Positions 8,345-13,514 of a DNA stretch of 13,514 nt are shown here, one piece after another (positions within the stretch are counted from its first letter, which is position 1; every line of letters begins with the position of its first letter). Under the pieces are notes generated by a model, which did no database searches, was not told the DNA's origin, and saw only the letters and a program-made list of their open reading frames with translations. Both the position numbers and the translations under genes were made by a program. Source of the stretch: an uncultured Campylobacter sp. (lineage in GTDB: Bacteria; Campylobacterota; Campylobacteria; Campylobacterales; Campylobacteraceae); the NCBI RefSeq assembly GCF_938045405.1, contig NZ_CALIMW010000035.1, positions 1 to 13,514 of the forward strand. The letters are read 5' to 3'.

Positions 8345-8358
8345 TTTTATGATATAAT
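8329..8358 (+). promoter_or_regulatory. Consensus sigma-70 type promoter of cbpA-hspR
   Basis: TTGACA at 8329-8334 and TATAAT at 8353-8358 are both perfect hexamers separated by 18 bases. Transcription would start near 8365, giving a leader of about 25 bases with AAGGA at 8380-8384, five bases before the ATG. A promoter this strong fits an operon that is held down by a repressor. Confidence 0.8.
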
Positions 8359-8389
8359 CTACATAAATTTTAAGATTTTAAGGATTAAA

Positions 8390-9304
8390 ATGGCAAGCAC
8401 AAGCAGTTTATACGAAACCTTAGGCGTGGATAAATCAGCAAGCGCCGAGGAGATTAAAAAAGCTTACCGCAGGCTAGCTCGCAAGTATCACCCGGATATC
8501 AATAAAGAACCAGGAGCTGAGGATAAATTTAAAGAGATCAACGCCGCGTATGAAATTTTAAGCGACGAGAAAAAGCGGGCGCAGTATGACCGCCACGGCG
8601 ACGAGATGTTCGGCGGACAGAATTTCCACGATTTCGCGCAGGGCTCGGCAAACATGGGCGATCTAAACGACATCCTAAACAGCATTTTCGGCGGCTCTTT
8701 CGGCGCAAAAAGCGCAGGCTCACGTGGCGGATTTAGTTTCAGCTCTTTCGGTGGTGGCGAGGGTTTTAGTGGCTTTAGCGGCAGCAGTTTCGGCGGCGGT
8801 TTCGGCGGAGCGCAGAGCCTAGATACGCACAGCTCGATTGAAATTCCTTTTGAGACCGCGATACAAGGCGGCGAGATGAGCGTGCGCATAGGCGGCGAGA
8901 CTGTTAAATTTAAAGTGCCCGCGGGTATAAATGCGGGCGAGAAGCTGCGCATAAGGGGCAAGGGACAAAAATCAGGCGCTCAAAGCGGAGATCTGATTTT
9001 AGAGATAAAAATCGCGCCAAGTGCCGAGTATAGCCGCGAAGGCGACGATCTTTTCAAAAAGATTGACGTGCCTTTGAAAACGGCGATGTTTGGTGGAAAA
9101 GTAGAAATTTCGACGCCAAGTAAAAGCGCAACAATAAAGATCGCAAAAAATACCAAAAACGGGCAGAAATACCGCTTAAAAGGCTACGGCGTGCAAAACC
9201 GCAAGAGTAAAATTTTAGGCGATCTATACGCGGTGGTAAACGTCGTCCTTCCCGACGTCGATTCGCTGGATGAGGACGTCAAAGCCGCGCTGCAAAAGCT
9301 ATAA
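8390..9304 (+). CDS. cbpA: DnaJ-class co-chaperone CbpA (curved DNA-binding protein)
   Basis: This 304-residue Hsp40 protein stimulates DnaK ATPase and delivers clients; CbpA-type proteins can also bind curved DNA. The J domain covers residues 7-70, with the essential HPD triad at 34-36 (KYHPDIN) and the KAYRRLA helix before it. A Gly/Phe/Ser-rich linker follows (about 81-140, many GGGFGG and FSGFSG units). Two C-terminal substrate-binding beta domains follow (about 147-295, with IEIPFETAIQGG and VPAGINAGEKLRIRGKG). The Cys-rich zinc domain of true DnaJ is absent, so this is a class B/CbpA protein and not DnaJ itself. It is the first gene of an operon with hspR, 12 bases apart, under the HAIR-controlled promoter. 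In H. pylori CbpA helps HspR activity (established); the same partnership is likely here. Confidence 0.93.
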   Translation: MASTSSLYETLGVDKSASAEEIKKAYRRLARKYHPDINKEPGAEDKFKEINAAYEILSDEKKRAQYDRHGDEMFGGQNFHDFAQGSANMGDLNDILNSIFGGSFGAKSAGSRGGFSFSSFGGGEGFSGFSGSSFGGGFGGAQSLDTHSSIEIPFETAIQGGEMSVRIGGETVKFKVPAGINAGEKLRIRGKGQKSGAQSGDLILEIKIAPSAEYSREGDDLFKKIDVPLKTAMFGGKVEISTPSKSATIKIAKNTKNGQKYRLKGYGVQNRKSKILGDLYAVVNVVLPDVDSLDEDVKAALQKL

Positions 9305-9316
9305 GGAGGCATCAAA

Positions 9317-9628
9317 ATGCATGATTACGATGAGCCGGTTTATCTCATATCGATAGTTTCGAAGGTCCTAGATATCCATCCGCAGACGCTACGGCAATAC
9401 GAGCGCGAGGGGCTCGTAAGCCCGGGGCGCACGGAGGGCAAGATGCGCCTGTACTCGGCGCATGATATGGACCGCATACGCATGATTTTAAACCTTACAA
9501 AGGAGCTTGGCGTCAATCTTGCGGGCGTGGACGTGATCTTTCACTTGCAAGAAAGGATCGCTGAGTATGAGCGCGAGATCGAGGAGCTACGGGCTAGAAT
9601 TTTAGAGCTTGGCGGAGAGACAGATTAA
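9317..9628 (+). CDS. hspR: Heat-shock repressor HspR (MerR family)
   Basis: This 103-residue regulator binds HAIR sites and represses chaperone genes. The N-terminal MerR-type winged helix-turn-helix spans residues 9-50, with the hallmark LDIHPQTLRQYEREGLVSP and the wing RTEGKMRLYS. LGVNLAGVDVIFHL (64-77) is typical of HspR. A charged coiled coil for dimer contact ends the protein (76-98, REIEELRARILEL). The start is clear: a strong TAAGGAGG overlaps the cbpA stop codon, seven bases before the ATG, so the two genes are translationally coupled or nearly so. Its probable operator sits at 8324-8344. It is shorter than the roughly 120 residues I recall for H. pylori HspR, and the frame continues for 33 sense codons beyond the TAA (see 9629-9730). 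It should be functional, because both the DNA-binding and effector parts are complete. Confidence 0.93.
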   Translation: MHDYDEPVYLISIVSKVLDIHPQTLRQYEREGLVSPGRTEGKMRLYSAHDMDRIRMILNLTKELGVNLAGVDVIFHLQERIAEYEREIEELRARILELGGETD

Positions 9629-9730
9629 AGTTTGCGAAATAAAAATTTTAAAGCTCAGCAAAATCAGATCCTGGTGCTACAAGCTAAAATTTTAATGCTA
9701 TCAAAAAGCAAGATCGCCTCGCAAGCGTAG
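9629..9730 (+). pseudogene. In-frame continuation after the hspR stop, repeating its coiled-coil tail
   Basis: Directly after the hspR TAA the same frame stays open for 33 codons, to the TAG at 9728-9730. Its middle reads ILVLQAKILMLS, compared with IEELRARILELG near the hspR end (6 of 12 identical, R/Q and R/K changes in between). At DNA level 9577-9612 and 9667-9702 align without gaps, 90 bases (30 codons) apart, in the same codon phase. It could be a duplicated tail or an ancestral longer C-terminus cut by a stop mutation. It has no start codon of its own with a Shine-Dalgarno site. Confidence 0.4.
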
Positions 9731-10114
9731 ATTCAAGCGATAAATTTTGATTTTCAGAGAGGATTTGTGGGCGCGTCAAATTTAAAGTCGTGCTAAGCAA
9801 ACCCGGGCGAATTTTCTTGCAATTAAATTTAAAAGTCGCCTTGATATAATTTAGCTTTAAAATTTAAAATTCCAAGCCGCGTTAGACATTAAAATTTTAC
9901 CGCGGACCTCTAAATTTGGTGATAAAGTGCGACATAATTTCTCTATTTTTAAGCGGGATTTTAGTAAAATCACATTATAAAATTTACCCGTAAATTTATA
10001 TGAAAAGATAGAATTTCATCGATTATGCCTCCAATAAATGGTCGCGGATAATGTAAAATTTGACAATAAATTTAGCGCTAAATTTTATGCATAATCTTAC
10101 AAAAAAGGGAGTTA
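9731..10114. other. Stretch without a gene between hspR and kefB
   Basis: AT-rich, with many AAATTT words, and no coding frame I would support on either strand. TATAAT at 9845-9850 could be a -10 box but has no good -35. A CCGCG/CGCGG pair (9877-9881 and 9901-9905) has a 19-base loop and no T run. The right end carries the kefB promoter region. I see no convincing terminator after hspR. Confidence 0.45.
10060..10095 (+). promoter_or_regulatory. kefB promoter region with an 18-base perfect palindrome
   Basis: TTGACA at 10060-10065 is a perfect -35 hexamer. AAATTTAGCGCTAAATTT at 10068-10085 is a perfect palindrome, followed by TATGCATAAT. With CATAAT (10090-10095) as -10 the spacer is 24 bases, which is too long; with TTTTAT (10083-10088) it is 17 but the -10 is poor. 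The palindrome lies where a repressor or activator could act. AAATTTAGC is a common word in this genome, so chance cannot be excluded. Confidence 0.4.
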
Positions 10115-11746
10115 ATGGAGCTTGTTATAGAGCTATTTCTTGCGATCACCGCGCTTGCGATAGTGCTAAATATCGTCTTTAAAATTTTTGAAATTCCCAC
10201 CATCATCGGCTATATCGTTGCAGGCGTATGCTTTTCGCAGATCTATAGCTTAAGCAGTGTCGAAAACGCCCATATGTCTGAGCTGGCGGAATTTGGCATC
10301 GTCTTTTTGATGTTTACCATCGGGCTTGAGTTTAGCTTCCATCACCTGATGAGCATGAAAAAGGACGTATTTTTTAACGGCATACTCCAAGTGCTTGGCA
10401 CCGGTATTATTCTAGCGCTCATCATCGATCAAGCTTTCGGCGGAAACATAAAAACCGTGATGATTATCGGGCTTGCGCTCGCGCTTAGCTCTACGGCGAT
10501 CGTGCTAAAAACACTCAACGAAACAGGCGAAATCAACCAAAACTACGGGCGCAAGGTGCTTGGCATCCTGCTATTTCAAGACCTCGCCGTCATCCCTATC
10601 TTGCTTATGATTGACATATTTGGCTCGACCGACAATACCCCCGTGAACTATCTAATCTTAAAGACCGCCGTAAGCGCCGCCATAGTGGTAGTGATCCTTT
10701 TCGTGCTCGGCAAATTTGCTTTTAACCGCTTCCTCTACTACGTCGTAAGGACAAATTCTAAAGAAATTTTTATCGCGACCATCCTTTTTACCGTCGTGGG
10801 GGCTAGCTTTTTGGCGCACGTTTTCGGCTTTTCATATACGCTAGGTGCGTTTATCGCGGGCATGCTTATTGCGGAGACCGAGTACAAACACGAGATAGAG
10901 GCCGATCTCACGCCGTTTCGAGACATACTGCTCGGACTTTTTTTCATCACGATTGGTATGCAGATAAATTTTGAAGTCATCGTCTCGCACTATGGGCTAA
11001 TCCTGCTCGCTATTATCGTTATAATGGCGCTTAAAACGGTTGTGATTTACGCGATCTTATTTCTCTCGACCGGCAAAAGGATAGCGCTAAAAGCGGCGCT
11101 ATCGCTATGTCAGATAGGTGAGTTTGCGCTTGCAATCTTTTCGCTGTTGATGAGCCGCGATATGCTAAGTAAGGAAAACGGGCAAATTTTAATTACAGTC
11201 GTAACCGCGACGATGATTTTAACGCCGTTTATCCTTAAGAATTTAAACAAAATCGCCAACCGCTTCGAGTCCAAGGTCGAAAAGCTCGAGGATGAGGAGC
11301 ATAAAACTCAAATCCCGCCGATGAAAAATCATATCATTGTAGCAGGCTACGGCAGGATAGGGCAGGAAGTGGTGCTACGCCTTAAAGATCAGGGGCTGCT
11401 ATACGTAGTCGCTGAGAGCGATTTAGAGCTCGTAGATCTGGGCAAATCGCGCGGAGAGAATATATACTTTGTAAATATAATGCAAAAAACTGCGATAGAC
11501 GAGCTGCATGCGCGCGATGCGTCGGTCATCATCCTAACGATCGCAAATCAGCAAAAGCTCGACATCGTCGCCAAGATGCTAAACGGCTCTAATTTAAAAG
11601 CAAATATCATAGTGATGCATACGGGTGCCGATCCACAAAGCGAGCTGCAGAGCGAATACGGCGAAAATTTTATCTTCGTAAAAAAGGAGAGAGTAGTAGC
11701 CAATGCGCTTTTACAAGAGGCGCTGAAATGCAAGCTAACGCAGTAG
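10115..11746 (+). CDS. kefB: Cation/proton antiporter, Kef type (CPA2 family, with RCK/TrkA-N domain)
   Basis: This 543-residue inner-membrane protein probably exports K+ (or Na+) in exchange for H+. Residues 1-378 form about 12 membrane segments of the sodium/hydrogen exchanger fold. Family motifs include FTIGLEF (67-73), LALSSTAIVL (122-131), LLFQDLAVIP (152-161, with Gln155-Asp156 in the transport core) and LGLFFITIGM (273-282). After a charged linker (380-400) comes a TrkA-N/RCK Rossmann domain (405-520) with the nucleotide loop GYGRIG (411-416), which allows gating by NAD(H) or a related ligand. A GGGAG at 10107-10111 lies only three bases before the ATG, but no upstream in-frame start exists. 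The position after hspR matches Campylobacter. In E. coli, KefB/KefC are gated by glutathione adducts; whether that holds here is not visible, and the ion is inferred from the family. Confidence 0.88.
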   Translation: MELVIELFLAITALAIVLNIVFKIFEIPTIIGYIVAGVCFSQIYSLSSVENAHMSELAEFGIVFLMFTIGLEFSFHHLMSMKKDVFFNGILQVLGTGIILALIIDQAFGGNIKTVMIIGLALALSSTAIVLKTLNETGEINQNYGRKVLGILLFQDLAVIPILLMIDIFGSTDNTPVNYLILKTAVSAAIVVVILFVLGKFAFNRFLYYVVRTNSKEIFIATILFTVVGASFLAHVFGFSYTLGAFIAGMLIAETEYKHEIEADLTPFRDILLGLFFITIGMQINFEVIVSHYGLILLAIIVIMALKTVVIYAILFLSTGKRIALKAALSLCQIGEFALAIFSLLMSRDMLSKENGQILITVVTATMILTPFILKNLNKIANRFESKVEKLEDEEHKTQIPPMKNHIIVAGYGRIGQEVVLRLKDQGLLYVVAESDLELVDLGKSRGENIYFVNIMQKTAIDELHARDASVIILTIANQQKLDIVAKMLNGSNLKANIIVMHTGADPQSELQSEYGENFIFVKKERVVANALLQEALKCKLTQ

Positions 11747-11752
11747 CCTTGA

Positions 11753-11776
11753 GCGTTTAAGATCAAATTTAAACGC
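11753..11776 (+). terminator. Inverted repeat just after kefB, possible terminator
   Basis: GCGTTTAA (11753-11760) and TTAAACGC (11769-11776) make an 8-bp stem with an 8-base loop, six bases after the kefB stop. Only ATTT follows, so termination would be weak. It lies at a convergent gene border, where it could serve kefB. Confidence 0.4.
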
Positions 11777-12037
11777 ATTTGCTATGCCTAAAATCTCCAC
11801 GCTTCTTTATTCTTGCTTCTACATTCGGCTAATTTGAAGCGTTTTAATGAACGCAGATAATAGCTATATTTAAAGATGGCGGGCTTGTAAATTTAAAGGT
11901 GCAAAGTGCTGCTTTGGATTGATTTAAATTCTAAATTTAAGCTGTCATTCCACAACAAAGGGATACTCCGACAAGGAGCTGATAAAGTATATTCGCGCGA
12001 TAAAGTTATTTAAAAATTCGTTTAAATTTTACTAATT

Positions 12038-12958
12038 TCACTCTTTTATCTCTTTATAAACGCTTAAGTTGCGTGCTAGGCAAACAATGGTCGTTATAAA
12101 CAATATTGGAGCTATCGGCAAATACAAATACCCGAGAATCAGAGCCATATTATCGTAACTTCGTCCTTGAGAAAAGAGCAATACCGAGAGAGGGAGATAC
12201 AAAACTAGCGTCATAATCGCAAAATTTTCTATCGCGAAAATCGTATTGCTTTTTTCGGGATTTTCTACGAAAAGTTTGCTGTATCTGCGCTTTGAAAAGA
12301 GAAATATAATCGTGCAAACGGCGCTAACTATAAACGCCCAGTGTAATTCATACGAATTTGGTAAAAATAAAATCAAAAAAACCGTTGTCGCAAAACTCGC
12401 GAAAGCAAATCTGATCAAACGGTGAAGTTGATATTTTTGCTTTAAATTTTTTGCAATTCGTGCTAGAGCTTTGCCGTACTCTAGCGCCTCCTCTTTGCTT
12501 TGGATAGATTCTGTTTCAAGGCTCGCGTCATTAAATTTTTGCTCAAATTTAGCGGCTTCATCTTGGGCACCTTGCGCCTTGTCGTTTGTTTTGTTAAAAT
12601 TTTGCTCGCCGGAAATTTTATCAGCGATGGCTCCGCCGATTTTTGTCTGCGATTTTAGTGCCGGTAGATACACGGTCTCATCGGCGTCAAATTCCGGATT
12701 TGCATTATATGTTATTATCGCCACCAAAATAGCGATAAAAATAGCGGGTATAATATGACGCGTATCCCAGTCTATGTGATATTTTATCTGTAAGTAAAAT
12801 CCGACCAAAGCATAAAGAACGTAAAATATCGCAGCCACATGTATCCATATAAGCATAAAGGCCTTATCTGCATCGCTAAATAAAAGCAGGGCGTATTTTT
12901 TATACTTCAGCCTGTTTAGGCAGACGAGTATATTTATCGCAGATAGCGCGAGATGCAT
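12038..12958 (-). CDS. Unrecognised multi-spanning membrane protein, main part (after a frameshift)
   Basis: I do not recognise the family. The 306 residues hold hydrophobic segments at about 2-16, 33-57, 68-84, 183-200, 206-222, 240-263 and 271-296. A hydrophilic loop sits in the middle (about 86-178), rich in Lys, Glu and Gln with EEALEYGKALARIAKNLKQK, probably helical. The first ATG (12958) has no Shine-Dalgarno site and falls inside the end of another frame that supplies a start, a further membrane segment and a good ribosome site (12934-13131). The two parts read as one protein of about 364 residues if the frame changes by one base at the five-base run 12959-12963. It is convergent with kefB, 291 bases away. 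The gene is therefore either broken, phase-variable, or affected by a sequence error. No function is proposed. Confidence 0.65.
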   Translation of the reverse strand: MHLALSAINILVCLNRLKYKKYALLLFSDADKAFMLIWIHVAAIFYVLYALVGFYLQIKYHIDWDTRHIIPAIFIAILVAIITYNANPEFDADETVYLPALKSQTKIGGAIADKISGEQNFNKTNDKAQGAQDEAAKFEQKFNDASLETESIQSKEEALEYGKALARIAKNLKQKYQLHRLIRFAFASFATTVFLILFLPNSYELHWAFIVSAVCTIIFLFSKRRYSKLFVENPEKSNTIFAIENFAIMTLVLYLPLSVLLFSQGRSYDNMALILGYLYLPIAPILFITTIVCLARNLSVYKEIKE

Positions 12959-13131
12959 AAAAACGACATTATGGGCGCATCATTTACAAACGTAAGAAAC
13001 ACGACGATATAAATCAGGAAGGTCAAAAGTGCCCCGAAAAACAGATATCTACAAAAGCGAAATCTATCGTAGCTTTTTAAAATTTCTTGTGGAATTTGGC
13101 TGATGTCCGCGGGGATTTTGTCTTTTTGCAT
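12934..13131 (-). CDS. N-terminal part of the same membrane protein (ends early by frameshift)
   Basis: 65 residues: a polar start (MQKDKIPADISQIPQEILKS), then the membrane segment YLFFGALLTFLIYIVVFLTF (29-48), then a short tail. AAAGGCGG about six bases upstream of the ATG is a reasonable ribosome site, so this is the true gene start. The last seven residues (CISRYLR) are probably out of frame: after IMSFL a minus-one shift leads straight into MHLALSAINILV, which completes a second membrane segment. The overlap with the downstream frame is 25 bases. On its own this would be a single-span peptide without recognisable function. Confidence 0.55.
   Translation of the reverse strand: MQKDKIPADISQIPQEILKSYDRFRFCRYLFFGALLTFLIYIVVFLTFVNDAPIMSFLCISRYLR
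12959..12963 (-). other. Probable frameshift point in a five-T run (minus strand)
   Basis: On the minus strand TCG-TTT-TTA-TGC is read in the upstream frame, while ATG-CAT-CTC is read in the downstream frame. One extra T in the run would fuse both frames into a single open frame. A G-TTT-TTA sequence resembles, but does not match, the classic X-XXY-YYZ slippery heptamer, since the first base is G and not T. Confidence 0.55.
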
Positions 13132-13200
13132 TTTTACCGCCTTTCTCGGTTATTTTAGCTCAAATTTTGCTTTTTTACTCCGTAGCGTTTTAAATTTAAT

Positions 13201-13230
13201 GAAGCGAGCTTTTTGGCTTGCTTCTTTTTT
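13201..13230 (+). terminator. Strong terminator-like hairpin on the plus strand, no plus gene before it
   Basis: GAAGCGAGC (13201-13209) pairs with GCTTGCTTC (13216-13224) over nine positions with one G-U pair and a 6-base loop. Six T follow at 13225-13230. This is a textbook intrinsic terminator for plus-strand transcription. Read on the minus strand the stem is followed by ATTAAATTT, a poor T run, so it would serve the minus gene ending at 13397 only weakly. The upstream plus strand is antisense to the split membrane gene. Confidence 0.6.
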
Positions 13231-13292
13231 AGCAGACAATTGATCCCGATTTTGCATTAAATTTTTAAAAGCGAATACTTACCGGCTCTTGC

Positions 13293-13310
13293 AATTTTAT
13301 CGATAAAATT
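13293..13310. repeat. 18-base perfect AT-rich palindrome
   Basis: AATTTTATCGATAAAATT, followed by TTT on the plus strand. It lies in the non-coding gap between the two minus-strand genes. It might be a protein-binding site, a weak hairpin or chance in AT-rich DNA. Confidence 0.3.
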
Positions 13311-13396
13311 TTTGGCAGGCTAAATTTACGCTCTGCTTCTAGTTAAATTTAGCTTCAAAATTTATCCTGCTTCATTCATAAAATAAGGCAACCGAG

Positions 13397-13514
13397 CTAA
13401 AGCTTATCCGTTTTATCCACCCGCACGAACGCCCAGTGCATAAAATCCCGCTTTGGCTCGTATTTGCCGCTGTTAAAATACTCCGCTAGTCGCGCCTCCT
13501 CCGCGTCGCTTAGC
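13397..13514 (-). CDS. C-terminal end of an unidentified gene (start beyond right edge)
   Basis: From the right edge the minus strand reads in frame as LSDAEEARLAEYFNSGKYEP and then KRDFMHWAFVRVDKTDKL, ending in TAG at 13399-13397. The mix of charged and aromatic residues and the G+C-richer codons, in contrast with the AT-rich DNA just below 13397, support real coding. The tail looks soluble: a helix (EEARLAEYF) followed by a strand-like HWAFVRV. I do not recognise the family. The next gene in the same direction starts 265 bases downstream, so they are probably separate transcription units. Confidence 0.6.
   Translation of the reverse strand, partial: LSDAEEARLAEYFNSGKYEPKRDFMHWAFVRVDKTDKL

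Noticed and set aside
8488..8961. 157-residue open frame on the minus strand over cbpA
   Set aside because: It is fully inside the cbpA frame, is Pro/Ser/Leu-rich as expected for the complement of Gly/Phe-rich codons, has no ribosome site and shows no domain. cbpA is clearly the real gene.
9877..9905. CCGCG/CGCGG pair as an hspR terminator
   Set aside because: Only 5 bp with a 19-base loop and no T run, and it is about 250 bases after the hspR stop.
11784..11837. Short plus-strand frame MPKISTLLYSCF after kefB
   Set aside because: Only 17 codons, no ribosome site, and no sign of coding.
12471..12758. Plus-strand 95-residue frame opposite the membrane protein
   Set aside because: It lies opposite the hydrophilic loop of the minus-strand gene, has no ribosome site and a low-complexity Ser/Ala composition.

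Overview
This window looks like chromosomal DNA from a Campylobacter of moderate G+C content, probably one of the oral or anaerobic species (C. gracilis, rectus or showae type). Three things point there. The gene order htrA / cbpA-hspR / kefB is, as I recall it, the order found in Campylobacter (C. jejuni Cj1228c-Cj1231). The words AAATTT and AAATTTTAAAATTT are abundant. The HspR-CbpA pair is typical of Campylobacterota. The species assignment is inference.

Left part (1-5947, minus strand): one uninterrupted reading frame of 1982 codons runs off the left edge. It starts with a clear signal peptide and reads as a very large, Gly/Asn/Thr-rich beta-helical passenger of an autotransporter-type adhesin. 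It contains 26-residue tandem repeats near the N-terminus and three copies of a larger module (about 350 residues) in the middle and C-terminal parts. The membrane barrel expected at the C-terminus lies outside the window.

Middle (5948-9730): a gap of 852 bases without a recognisable gene separates the adhesin from htrA (minus), a periplasmic serine protease/chaperone with an intact catalytic triad. Divergent from htrA is the heat-shock operon cbpA-hspR (plus). Its promoter has consensus -35 and -10 hexamers, and a near-perfect HAIR element (the HspR operator) overlaps the -35, which predicts autorepression. After the hspR stop codon the same frame continues for 33 codons and repeats the coiled-coil tail of HspR. 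This suggests a tail duplication or an ancestral C-terminus cut off by a stop.

Right part (9731-13514): a gap without a gene leads to kefB (plus), a CPA2 cation/proton antiporter with a C-terminal NAD-binding RCK domain. Convergent with it is an unrecognised multi-spanning membrane protein (minus) split into two overlapping frames at a run of five A/T bases. At the right edge is the last part of an unidentified gene (minus).

Functionally, HtrA, CbpA and HspR form an envelope and cytoplasmic protein-quality-control group. HtrA is a plausible helper for secretion of the giant adhesin beside it. Two good plus-strand terminator-like hairpins (6585-6623 and 13201-13230) follow no visible plus-strand gene and are unexplained.
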